Positions 20,918-29,334 of a DNA stretch of 64,000 nt are shown one piece after another. A program made the translations under genes and the position numbers. This DNA is from Variovorax sp. UMC13 (GTDB lineage Bacteria > Pseudomonadota > Gammaproteobacteria > Burkholderiales > Burkholderiaceae_C), in the NCBI RefSeq assembly GCF_014170375.1, contig NZ_LZZW01000015.1:124001-188000 (forward strand). The letters are read 5' to 3'. Positions within the stretch are counted from its first letter, which is position 1, and every line of letters starts with the position of its first letter. The notes under the pieces are model-generated. The model was not told the origin of the DNA. It did no database searches and saw only the letters and a program-made list of their open reading frames with translations.

Positions 20918-21199
20918 TCACAGCCGAGAGCTGCAGCCAAGGCAAGCCAGGCTGATCGGCCACGGGCACCGCGCCGCTGGCGAACCCGCGGCCCTCCCCC
21001 GCGTACCAAGCTGCCGCATCGCTTCGACTGCGCGGCGCTGTTCGGGCAGCCCGTCGCGCGGGGGCTCGAACGCAGCCTCGATGTGCGCCCGGGCGAGCGC
21101 GACACGGCAGTAGTCAACCGCCACTGCGTGCTCGGCGTGCTCTCCGACGAGTGCGCCTTCCTGGGCTGGCAAGCTCGAGCAAAGCACCTCAACGCACAT
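20918..21199 (-). CDS. Possible small hypothetical protein
   Basis: A 93-residue minus-strand frame with plausible helical sequence (VDYCRVALARAHIEAAF, then LPEQRRAVEAMRQL) but a weaker C-terminal third rich in Gly, Arg and Cys. No ribosome binding site is seen at ATG 21199. It lies head to head with the esterase gene that starts at 21233. I treat it as a candidate only; nothing else is visible in 20812-21232. Confidence 0.35.
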   Translation of the reverse strand: MCVEVLCSSLPAQEGALVGEHAEHAVAVDYCRVALARAHIEAAFEPPRDGLPEQRRAVEAMRQLGTRGRAAGSPAARCPWPISLACLGCSSRL

Positions 21200-21232
21200 C
21201 CACGCACACCGGTCATCCGGCCGACATACGCC

Positions 21233-22204
21233 ATGCCAGCATCCTTGAACCCCTTCACTTTCTGGCTCGGCCTCTCGGGAATGGCCCCGAGCTGGTTTGT
21301 CGGTGCTGCGCCTGCGCCCCACGCGACCGGCTCGACACGCGGCAGCTTCACTCGCGGCGTCTGCCCGGAGGGCACGTACGCGCTGTTCCTTCCGCCGCCC
21401 TCGCGCAACCCCCTGTCACTGCTCGTGATGCTCCACGGGTGCTCGCAGACCGGCGAGGACTTCGCAGCAGCCACCGCCATGAACGAGGCTGCGGCCGACG
21501 CCGGTTTTGCGGTGCTGTATCCGGCGCAATCGGCGCGCGCGAATGCCCACCTCTGCTGGAACTGGTTCCAGCCTTCGCACCAGCAGCGGGGCCGGGGTGA
21601 GCCGGCCATGCTGGCTGCGATGACGCTCGCGGTCATCGGCGCGCACCGCATCGACCGCAGACGCGTGTACGTCGCGGGCCTTTCGGCCGGAGGGGCCATG
21701 GCCGCGGTACTGGGCGAGGCGTATCCGGACATATTCGCCGCAGTCGGCGTGCACTCGGGCGTCGCAACGCAAGTCGCCATCGACGCCAGCACCGCGCTGG
21801 CGGCGATGCGAGGCGTGGGCAACGCGTCCTGCGACACGCCAACCGGCGTGGCGACCATCGTCTTCCACGGCGACGCGGATGACACCGTCCATCCGAGCAA
21901 TGTCGCGCGCTTGATGGCTGCGTGCGCCGGGAACGATGTCGTGATCGACCATCAGCGCATCGAGGAAGGCGGTCGTGAGAGCACGCGTACCCGATACAAG
22001 ACGCAAGACGGCACAGTGATCGCCGAGCACTGGAATGTTCACGGCGCCCGGCATGCCTGGTCGGGTGGTTCGGGCGAGGGGTCGTTCGCCGACGAACGAG
22101 GACCCGATGCGAGCGCGAGGATGCTGCAATTCTTCAAGGCGCATCCCCGGCCGCCGGAGTCCGACGATCGCAGCTCGACAGGCTTGTGCGACGTCAGGGG
22201 CTGA
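21233..22204 (+). CDS. PHB depolymerase-family (LpqC-like) esterase
   Basis: This protein of about 323 residues belongs to the PHB-depolymerase/feruloyl-esterase-like alpha/beta hydrolases. Visible are the oxyanion region VMLHGCSQTGEDFAA, the lipase box GLSAGGAMAA with the nucleophile serine, the acid in FHGDADDTVHP and the histidine in GARHAWSGG. The start is uncertain: ATG 21233 is just before the conserved region, while ATG 21083 would add 50 unlikely residues. There is no clear signal peptide, so it may act inside the cell on polyhydroxyalkanoate oligomers or on other short polyesters. It stands alone between gaps. Confidence 0.82.
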   Translation: MPASLNPFTFWLGLSGMAPSWFVGAAPAPHATGSTRGSFTRGVCPEGTYALFLPPPSRNPLSLLVMLHGCSQTGEDFAAATAMNEAAADAGFAVLYPAQSARANAHLCWNWFQPSHQQRGRGEPAMLAAMTLAVIGAHRIDRRRVYVAGLSAGGAMAAVLGEAYPDIFAAVGVHSGVATQVAIDASTALAAMRGVGNASCDTPTGVATIVFHGDADDTVHPSNVARLMAACAGNDVVIDHQRIEEGGRESTRTRYKTQDGTVIAEHWNVHGARHAWSGGSGEGSFADERGPDASARMLQFFKAHPRPPESDDRSSTGLCDVRG

Positions 22205-22568
22205 GTTGCCCTGCGAAGGGGAACGTCGCTGCCGATCGATGGCGGCCCTCGGCAGGTGCGAGCGCCCCGGCTTGCATGGGTGAAAGTCAGGCGCGGCGTG
22301 CGGCATGCGATCGCGGGCCGGACCCGTCTCAACGCTGGAGTCCAATGGCGTCAACTCGGCAAGGGTCTTCGCCACGATGGCCCCTGCGGCCGGCCGTCCT
22401 GAGCCGCGGCTGCAGTCGTATCTCGGCCGACGGGCCCGGCAGCGGCTGCAGGCTCCTTCACGCGCCCTGCGCTCTTGCGCTGCGGCAGGTGCTGTCCGAC
22501 AAGACGTGCCCGGGGGGCAACGGGGCTGGGCAAGGAGCGGATGCAGCGAGGCGGAGATCATCGCCGTC
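22205..22568. other. Gap without convincing gene
   Basis: This lies between the convergent ends of the esterase (plus) and RecQ (minus) genes. No hairpin with T-run is seen, and frames on both strands lack coding features. Confidence 0.45.
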
Positions 22569-24386
22569 TCAGGCTTCCCGAGCGGCGACCGAGGAAGTCT
22601 CCTCACTAGAGTGATTCGGCCAGGAGGCCCGCAGGGAGGCGACCGGCCGTACGAAGTCAGGCTGGAAGCATCGGCGACTGCCGTCGCCGAACGCCACGGT
22701 GACAGACAGCGCATCCGCCGCCACCACGACCCCGCGTCCGTAGCGCTTCACGGCCACCGACTGTTCGACATCGAACAGACCGGTCGCACGCCGTGGGGTG
22801 GATGGCACCTCGGGCACCACGATCCGAGTGGCCATCGCCGCCTCGTGCGCTGCGATGCGTCGGCAGCTGTCGCACGTGCCGCACCTTGCGCTCTCGGTGC
22901 CGTCGAGATCGGCCAGCAGGACCTGCCAACGGCATTGCCCTGTCTGCGCATAGAAGACCATGCGCTCGAGCGCGGCCTGGTCTTCCGCGCGGCGCGCGCG
23001 GTAGCTCGACGCCATCGCTTCGAAGTGGTCGTCTGCAACGTCGGGCCGCCTCACGCACAGGGTGCCCTCGCGCGTCGCACCGATCACCTTCTCCTGACGC
23101 AGCAAGGCGAGAGCGGCCTGCACCTTGTTGCGTGGTCGCTCCAGGGCCGACATCAGGGTCGCTGCGGTCCACCCCGCGCCTTCGGTCTGCGGGGCGAGCA
23201 GTTGACGGTGCACGGCCCGCAGGTCGACCGCCGACGGGTATCGGCCGCCAAGGAAGAACTGCTGTACCGCCCTGTCGCGCGGGTGAAACAGCAAGGTGCA
23301 GGCGGCCGGTTCCCCGTCGCGACCGGCGCGGCCCGTCTCCTGGTAGTACGCCTCGAGGCTCGGTGGCAGGTGGTAGTGGACGACAAAGCGGATGTCCGCC
23401 TTGTCGATGCCCATGCCAAAGGCGTTGGTCGCGACCATCACCCGTGTGTCGCCGCTCATGAAGCCATCCTGCGCGAGGCGCCGATCGGCGGCCGCGAGCT
23501 TGCCATGGTAGAGCCCGACGGAGACGTCAGCAGCCCTCAGCGCCTCGAAGACCCGTTCGGCGGCCCTCACGGTGGCCGCGTAGACGATGCCGCTGCCGGC
23601 CTGCGTCGCGGCAAGGCAGAGCACGCGCTCGATCTTCGCCGTGTCGTCCTTCACGGCCTCGACCGCGTAGTGGAGGTTTTCGCGGAAGGCCCCGGCCTGG
23701 ACGAGTCCGTTCGAGGGGATGTGGAGCCGCTTCATGATCTCGGCGGCCACGTCCTCGCCAGCCGTCGCAGTCAGCGCCAGGACCGTCGGATCGCCCAGTG
23801 CGCGGACCGCGCCCTCGAGCTCGAGAAATGCCGGGCGGAAGTCGTGCCCCCATTGCGCAATACAGTGGGCTTCGTCGACCGCCAGCAATGACACACGCCG
23901 CTGGCGCAATCGCCGCACGAAATCGTTGTCCGCCAGGCGCTCCGGCGTCGCGAGGATGATCCGCGCGAGCCCGCTGTCGACCGCCTGCTCGGCTTCGGCC
24001 AGCTCGCGCGCTGCAAGCTGGCTGTTGAACTGGACTGCGGCGATCCCTCTCTCCCGAAGCTTTTCGCACTGATCCTTCATGAGCGAGATCAAGGGCGAGA
24101 CCACCAGCGTGCAGCCATCGAGCAGCACCGCGGGCAGCTGGTAGCACAGCGACTTGCCGGCGCCCGTGGGCATCACCGCCAGTGTGGACTGGCCTGCGAG
24201 CACCCGCTCGATGACTTCCGCCTGGCCGGCGCGCAGGCGGGAGAGACCAAAGACCGTGCGCAAGGCCTTGCGCGCCTCCCTCATCGACGGCGGGGCGCGC
24301 TGCGCGCGCACGTCGCCCGTGGAACCGACGGCGGCAGCGCCTGTCTGCGAATTCGATGCATGCGACGTCCCTGTCCTTGTGGTCAT
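22569..24386 (-). CDS. RecQ-family ATP-dependent DNA helicase
   Basis: This 605-residue superfamily 2 helicase has Walker A PTGAGKS, DEAH box (VDEAHCIAQWGHDFRP, the RecQ aromatic-loop pattern), motif V/VI TNAFGMGIDKADIR and QETGRAGRDGEPA, and a RecQ zinc-binding cysteine cluster (QCRW then CGTCDSC). No HRDC domain is visible; instead the C-terminus has a short segment GRGVVVAADALSVTVAFGDG that resembles the Tudor-like ends of some RecQ paralogues. ATG 24386 has AGGAG directly upstream. The long Ala/Ser/Thr-rich N-terminus (about 40 residues) is unstructured. It is likely an accessory RecQ rather than the core housekeeping copy, judged from the sparse surroundings. Confidence 0.93.
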   Translation of the reverse strand: MTTRTGTSHASNSQTGAAAVGSTGDVRAQRAPPSMREARKALRTVFGLSRLRAGQAEVIERVLAGQSTLAVMPTGAGKSLCYQLPAVLLDGCTLVVSPLISLMKDQCEKLRERGIAAVQFNSQLAARELAEAEQAVDSGLARIILATPERLADNDFVRRLRQRRVSLLAVDEAHCIAQWGHDFRPAFLELEGAVRALGDPTVLALTATAGEDVAAEIMKRLHIPSNGLVQAGAFRENLHYAVEAVKDDTAKIERVLCLAATQAGSGIVYAATVRAAERVFEALRAADVSVGLYHGKLAAADRRLAQDGFMSGDTRVMVATNAFGMGIDKADIRFVVHYHLPPSLEAYYQETGRAGRDGEPAACTLLFHPRDRAVQQFFLGGRYPSAVDLRAVHRQLLAPQTEGAGWTAATLMSALERPRNKVQAALALLRQEKVIGATREGTLCVRRPDVADDHFEAMASSYRARRAEDQAALERMVFYAQTGQCRWQVLLADLDGTESARCGTCDSCRRIAAHEAAMATRIVVPEVPSTPRRATGLFDVEQSVAVKRYGRGVVVAADALSVTVAFGDGSRRCFQPDFVRPVASLRASWPNHSSEETSSVAAREA

Positions 24387-24738
24387 CCCGGCTCCTGCGT
24401 GAGAGGGTCATTGGAGCCAGGACGCTCAGCCCGAGAGCCGCAGAAAATCGCCACCGTCCCGGTAGGACGCCATCGTTTTCGCTGCCACGCCGCACCCGCG
24501 TGCAGCCGATCGGCCGGGGCTGCGCCAGACCCTGCGGTCCTCGCGGGCCTGGCCATGGAGCCCCCCCGGTCGGGGCGTCGACCGCAGCCGGCAGGTCGTG
24601 CGAGTCCGCGCAGCCATTCGGGCGCCTGCCGCGATCGTGGCGGGCTTGAGAGCAATGGACCTTCACAAGGGTGCTACGCACCCCGCGGTTACGGCCCGGC
24701 CTGCGGATCAGCCGGAGTCCAGGCAAGCCTGCACGCCC
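24387..24738. other. Gap without convincing gene
   Basis: This carries the upstream region of recQ (minus strand), then the end of the MpaB-like gene's downstream flank. Nothing else is supported. Confidence 0.45.
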
Positions 24739-25704
24739 TCAGACTTCACGCGCGCTCGGAATGGAAGCGCGCACGTGCATGTCATAGAGATAGTTGTCGG
24801 GCAGCCCCAGACGTCGGCACGACTGAACGGCCGGGCTCGAAGGCAGCAACAGGCGGTCGGCCTGGCGACCCACTCGCTGAATCAGCGGTCGCTCCCAGGG
24901 GCGAAGCCCATGCTCGGCCTTCAGGCCGAGATCGTCGCGCAACCAGGCCGGCGTGATGTCGACCGCGGCGCGCGTCAGCAGTCGCTGCAGCGCGCGCAGC
25001 GGCCTCGGAAAGGCCGCCGCGCTGCCCACGATGTCCAGGAACGCGAAGATCGTGGGTGAAGCCTCGAGTCCGGGGCGCATGGCCTCGAACAACCTCGCCC
25101 TGTCCGCATCGCACGCGGGGGCCTGCAGCGCGCCGTAGCGTCGTGCTGCAGACCCTGCCTCCGCATAGAAGCGGTCGACGTCGACCTCGCTCAAAGGATG
25201 AACGAAGTGGCGGTAGGCCTCCACGAATCCGAAACTCGCGGTGGCTTGAACCCAGTTCAGCAGCTCGACATCGTCGGCTCGGTAGCTCTTGCCAGTGCTT
25301 GTCCTTCCCGTGACCTGCCCATGGGCGCGCCCGACGCCGGCGATCATCGCCTCGGCCTTGCTGCGCGCGCCGTAGACCGTCACCATCGCGGCCAGTCCGG
25401 TGCGCTGCAGCCGGGTGACCGGATCCGTGCGAAACGTCGAGTGATCCCACACACCCGCGCGCACGGAGGGCTCGGCAAGTTCCAGGATCACCGCCGCGAC
25501 GCCGCCGACATAGAGCGCCACGGGATTCTTGAACACCTGCCACGCGATCGAGTCCGGCGCGACCAACGCGGGCTCGCCCCGGGGGTGCGAGAAATCGACG
25601 GCGGGCCTGGAGGATGGCTGCAGGCGCTCGAAGAACGCCTGGTCGACCCACCGGCGCACGAACCAGGGCAGTCGCAATGGCGTGGACAGGGACGGATGGG
25701 CCAT
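24739..25704 (-). CDS. MpaB-like (DUF2236) oxygenase family protein
   Basis: This 321-residue protein has the pattern of the MpaB/rubber-oxygenase-like DUF2236 family: an N-terminal part with VALYVGGVAAVILELAEP, then HGQVTGRTSTGKSYRADD, followed by LLNWVQATASFGFVEAYRHF with helix histidines that could ligate heme. The family includes latex-clearing protein relatives, but most members have no known substrate. ATG 25704 has GGAA upstream. The hydrophobic segments near 60-80 may be a buried helix rather than a membrane anchor. It is monocistronic and no partner gene is nearby. Confidence 0.8.
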   Translation of the reverse strand: MAHPSLSTPLRLPWFVRRWVDQAFFERLQPSSRPAVDFSHPRGEPALVAPDSIAWQVFKNPVALYVGGVAAVILELAEPSVRAGVWDHSTFRTDPVTRLQRTGLAAMVTVYGARSKAEAMIAGVGRAHGQVTGRTSTGKSYRADDVELLNWVQATASFGFVEAYRHFVHPLSEVDVDRFYAEAGSAARRYGALQAPACDADRARLFEAMRPGLEASPTIFAFLDIVGSAAAFPRPLRALQRLLTRAAVDITPAWLRDDLGLKAEHGLRPWERPLIQRVGRQADRLLLPSSPAVQSCRRLGLPDNYLYDMHVRASIPSAREV

Positions 25705-26155
25705 GACGTTTCCGGACGAAAGTGAGAAGAACAAACGAGATCCTCGGTGCACCGGATGAGGCCGCCGGGCGGCCGAACACCCCCTCGTCCTCGGAGCATG
25801 CGGGCAAAGCAGTCGCATGACGCTGCGGGTCGGTGTGAGCCTTGGCAGAAACAGCGTCGTCGAATCCCGGTCGGGCCCGAGGCCGACGTCTGCATGTCGA
25901 TCAGGAGCATGGGGCCGTCGGGACACCGCCGGCGCCAGACGGGCGCTCGACGCCATGTCGTGGGATACCGGGCCTGCCTTGCCGCAGACCCGCCATCGCG
26001 ACGCCGGCCGCGCTCGAGACTAGCCCCCCGCTGCCCGCGCCGGAAAAGGGCCGCTGATCCCCTGGGGCGCTCAGGATCCGTGAGGAAGCGCTTATCTCCG
26101 ACAGCCCGGCCACCCGAAATCCGCCAGCATGCTTCTTTTCAGGACGCAGCCACCC
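25705..26155. other. Divergent intergenic region, no convincing gene
   Basis: This lies between the MpaB-like gene (minus) and the PYP-like gene (plus) and should contain both promoters. No clear -10/-35 pair or palindrome was recognised. Confidence 0.4.
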
Positions 26156-26554
26156 ATGAACATGGCACGCACCGGCGCGGTCGCTTTCGACGAGCAGCAC
26201 CTTCTCGTCGCTTTGGAGGGACTGTCCGAAGCCGAGCTCGATGCGCTGGAGTTCGGCGTCATCGGCTTCGACGAGGCTGGCGTCGTCCGGCGGTACAACA
26301 CATTCGAGTCCTCCGCCGCCGGCCTCTCCCGCCCGAGGGTGGTGGGCCACGCGCTTTTCACGATCGTGGCGCCTTGCATGAACAACTACCTGGTCGCCCA
26401 ACGCTTCGACGATGCGCTCGCCAACGCAACGGTGCTCGACGACACCATCGACTATGTGCTCACACTTCGCATGCGGCCGATCGCGGTGAAGCTTCGCCTT
26501 CTGGCGGCCGCGGGCGTCCCCATGCGCTACGTGGCGGTCCTGCGCAGGCCATGA
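26156..26554 (+). CDS. Photoactive-yellow-protein-like PAS protein
   Basis: This 132-residue protein matches the PYP/xanthopsin pattern by eye. A helix (LSEAELDALEFGVIGFD) leads into the PAS core. Y47 and E51 in RRYNTFES correspond to Tyr42 and Glu46 of Halorhodospira PYP, and C74 in IVAPCMNN corresponds to the chromophore Cys69 in its VAPCT segment. The C-terminus aligns with the final strands (MRPIAVKLRLLAAAG, MRYVAVLRR). In PYP the Cys carries p-coumaric acid and the protein senses blue light; here chromophore binding is an inference. No tyrosine ammonia-lyase or pCA ligase gene is in the window. A PAS-GGDEF-EAL gene follows 258 bases later on the same strand and could be its output. ATG 26129 is an alternative start. 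It may instead be a PYP-like PAS protein used for another ligand. Confidence 0.75.
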   Translation: MNMARTGAVAFDEQHLLVALEGLSEAELDALEFGVIGFDEAGVVRRYNTFESSAAGLSRPRVVGHALFTIVAPCMNNYLVAQRFDDALANATVLDDTIDYVLTLRMRPIAVKLRLLAAAGVPMRYVAVLRRP

Positions 26555-26812
26555 GCGCTGCGCCATGACATCGGGCTCCCCGGGCGCGCCGGCAGCGCTG
26601 TCGCCGTTCAACGGCACAAGGAACCGACACGCATCCGAAACGAGGTCGTGCCAGGCCGCACACCGCAGGCGCGTGGGGCGAGTGTTCGGCCGTACCTCGG
26701 CGTCCGTCCGTGTGCAGGGAACTCGCGCCGCCGAGGATGCAGGTGCTTCGCAGGTCCACGGGCACGACAGGGGCCCGACGCGCACCGATGCACGCGTCTA
26801 CCCTCGGGCGGC

Positions 26813-28570
26813 ATGATGCAGGAAGACACGAGTGCGCAACAGCTCGAGGCGCTGATCCAGTTTCTCTATCAGGCGCCGATCGGGCTGGTACAGACGACGC
26901 TGGAGGGAGACATCCTGATGATCAATCCGCTGTCGGCCCAGCTCCTGATGCCCCTGGCGCACCAGGGGCGGCTGACCAATCTCTTCGAAGTGCTCGCGAC
27001 GGTCGCGCCTCAGCTGCGTGCGCTGGCTGCGGGCGCACACGATCCCGGCGCGGTCATCTGCGACAGCTTGCGCCTGAATGCGCCGTGCGCCCAAGGCGGG
27101 GCGGCGCCGTCGATCCTCGCGCTCAAGCTGGTTCGCCTGGACGACGTTTCGCTCATCGGCACGATCAGCGATGCGACCGCACTGGTGCAGCGCGAGCAGC
27201 AGCAAATGGCCGCACAACTGCACATCGCAGCGCATCTCGACAGCCTGACCAGGATGCCCAATGCTCTCGCGCTGGCACAGCGCATCGACGTCGAGCTCGG
27301 CCGGATGCAGGACGACGCGGCCGCCAGGTTCGTGCTCCTGCTGGTCAATGCCGACCGCTTCGATCGCATCAACATCACGCTGGGCCGCACCATGGGCGAT
27401 GCCGCGCTTCAGTCGATGGCGTCGCGCCTGCAGTCGATGAACTGGGCACCCGCCTGGGCTCGCGAAGGCGAAGGGGGGTTCATCGCGCGACTCGATGCCG
27501 ACGAGTTTGCGGTCCTCCTTCCGCTTCCCGCCCAGCAGGCCGAGGCCACGGAGCTCGCTCTCGCGTGTGTCGAGGGGCTGCGCAAGCCCTACCTGATCGC
27601 GGGCATGGCGATCGATCTGAGTGTCAGCGTGGGCAGTGTCATTCCGTCTTTCGCGGCCCGCAGCGCCGAGGTCGTCCTGCAGGAGGCGGTGGTGGCATTG
27701 CGGCAAGCCAAGCGCGCTGGCGGTGCCCGACATTGCGCCTTCGTGCCCGCCCTGCTCGACGAGGCGGTGCGTCGCGGCAGCCTGGAGACCGAATTGCGCA
27801 CGGCCCTCGCCCAGGACCAACTTTTCGTGGTTTACCAACCCATCGTCGACCTGGACGATGGAGCGAGAGTGACTGCCATGGAGGCGCTGGTGCGCTGGCG
27901 CCATCCGGTGCGCGGGATGGTCTCTCCCGTCGAGTTCATCGGCATCGCGGAAGAGACGGGCCTGATCGGCGTCCTGGGGGAATGGGTGTTGAACGAGGCA
28001 TGCGACCAGCTGGTCGCGTGGCAGCATTCGCTCGGGCCCGCTGCGCCGGTGACGATGTCTGTCAACCTCTCCCGGGCACAGATCGTCGAGCCGGGCGTCG
28101 TCGAGATGGTCGCCAGTGCCATTGCGCGCTCGGGCCTGAGCGCCAGCTCGCTCCAGCTCGAAGTCACTGAGACTATGGCGGCCCAGGATGTTGCGATCCA
28201 GGCGCGGCTGCGTGCGCTGAAGTCCCTGGGCGTCGTCATCGCGCTGGACGACTTCGGAACCGGCTACTCCTCGCTCGCGAGCTTGCATGGACTCCCGATC
28301 GACGTGCTGAAGATCGACCGCTCCTTCGTCAGCCAGTCGACCACCAGCGCGCACCATCGCGTGCTCATCGCGGCCGTGTGTCGCATCGCTCGGAGCCTGG
28401 GGATGCAGACCGTCGCCGAGGGAATCGAGACGCGATCAGAGAGCGAACTGATGGCGCAGCTCGATTGCGACAAGGCTCAGGGCTTCTGGTACTCGAGGCC
28501 GCTGCCCTCGGCAGAGGCCTCCGCCTGGCTCGTTTCTCATGCACATGCTGGCGCTATCGGCCCCGCCTAG
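26813..28570 (+). CDS. PAS-GGDEF(degenerate)-EAL c-di-GMP protein
   Basis: This 585-residue soluble protein has an N-terminal PAS-like domain (about 10-140; IGLVQTTLEGDILMINP), a GGDEF domain whose signature is DADEF, so no cyclase activity is expected, and an EAL domain that looks intact: MEALVRW, SVNLSRAQI, EVTETM, DDFGTGYSS, KIDRS, AEGIET and QGFWYSRPL. The likely role is c-di-GMP hydrolysis under PAS control. The start ATG is the first of two consecutive ATGs at 26813; the ribosome binding site is weak. The PYP-like gene lies upstream on the same strand, and the 3' end overlaps the convergent glycosyltransferase gene by four bases. Confidence 0.9.
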   Translation: MMQEDTSAQQLEALIQFLYQAPIGLVQTTLEGDILMINPLSAQLLMPLAHQGRLTNLFEVLATVAPQLRALAAGAHDPGAVICDSLRLNAPCAQGGAAPSILALKLVRLDDVSLIGTISDATALVQREQQQMAAQLHIAAHLDSLTRMPNALALAQRIDVELGRMQDDAAARFVLLLVNADRFDRINITLGRTMGDAALQSMASRLQSMNWAPAWAREGEGGFIARLDADEFAVLLPLPAQQAEATELALACVEGLRKPYLIAGMAIDLSVSVGSVIPSFAARSAEVVLQEAVVALRQAKRAGGARHCAFVPALLDEAVRRGSLETELRTALAQDQLFVVYQPIVDLDDGARVTAMEALVRWRHPVRGMVSPVEFIGIAEETGLIGVLGEWVLNEACDQLVAWQHSLGPAAPVTMSVNLSRAQIVEPGVVEMVASAIARSGLSASSLQLEVTETMAAQDVAIQARLRALKSLGVVIALDDFGTGYSSLASLHGLPIDVLKIDRSFVSQSTTSAHHRVLIAAVCRIARSLGMQTVAEGIETRSESELMAQLDCDKAQGFWYSRPLPSAEASAWLVSHAHAGAIGPA

Positions 28571-29256
28571 CCGAGCGCGACTGCCGGTGCCATCTGGGAT
28601 GCCACCGCCTGCAGCAGTGCATCGGCGAACCCACCGGGTGCACGAGCGACCTTGCGTGCACTCGTGCGAACCCGGGGTCGGGCGCTCCAGCAAATGTTTG
28701 CGCCGATGCGTTCGAGCGCGGCCACCATGGCCACATCCTCGCTACAACGCCGAGCTTCGAATCCACCCGTCCGAAGGTAAGCCGCTGCAGACAAACCCAA
28801 GTTTGCGCCGTGCACATGCCTGTGGCCATCGGCATCGCAGTAGCTCTGCGAGAAGTGCCGCGCCAGGAACGCCGCATGCACGCCATGAGGGGTCCAGTCG
28901 GTCACTTCGACAGTTCCGCATACAGCGTCAGCGTTCAACGCAAGCTGCTGCGACAGCCAGTCGGGAGCGACCAGGGTGTCGGCGTCCGTGAAACTCAGCC
29001 ATCTCGCGCCGAGCGTGAGCATGAAGTGAGCGCCAGCGGCGCGTGCGGCACCAACGTTGTGGGCCTGTATAGAAAGCACCGTTGCGCCGCCCAGCGCCGC
29101 AAGCGCGGCAGTTGCGTCTACACAGCTGTCTGCCACCACGACGATCTCCACACACTCTCCGTCCAGCCCTGAGTCGCTCGCGCACGCACGTGCATGCGCA
29201 ACGCAAGTCTCGATCGACGCCTCCTCGTTATGCGCCGGAATGACAATGCCAATCAT
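28567..29256 (-). CDS. Family 2 glycosyltransferase
   Basis: This 229-residue GT-A glycosyltransferase has the start VIPAHNEEASIETCV, a DxD-like metal-binding TDADTLV, and GANLGL followed by EDV late in the catalytic domain. It has no membrane anchor. ATG 29256 has a strong ribosome binding site (AAGGAG, four bases upstream). It probably transfers a sugar from a nucleotide sugar to an unknown acceptor. The neighbouring catalase gene, upstream on the same strand, ends at 29335 (79 bases before this gene's start); co-transcription is possible but not obvious. Confidence 0.88.
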   Translation of the reverse strand: MIGIVIPAHNEEASIETCVAHARACASDSGLDGECVEIVVVADSCVDATAALAALGGATVLSIQAHNVGAARAAGAHFMLTLGARWLSFTDADTLVAPDWLSQQLALNADAVCGTVEVTDWTPHGVHAAFLARHFSQSYCDADGHRHVHGANLGLSAAAYLRTGGFEARRCSEDVAMVAALERIGANICWSARPRVRTSARKVARAPGGFADALLQAVASQMAPAVALG

Positions 29257-29334
29257 GGAGCTCCTTCAATGAGAGATCGACGCAGGCCCCGGGGCCTGCA
29301 ACGCACCGGTGGTGGGAACGCGAGAGGCACGCCT

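Noticed and set aside
26565..26816. 83-codon plus frame between PYP-like and EAL genes, with an ATGA overlap to the EAL start
   Set aside because: Composition is Arg/Ala/Gly-rich without structure and there is no ribosome binding site; the overlap is probably chance.
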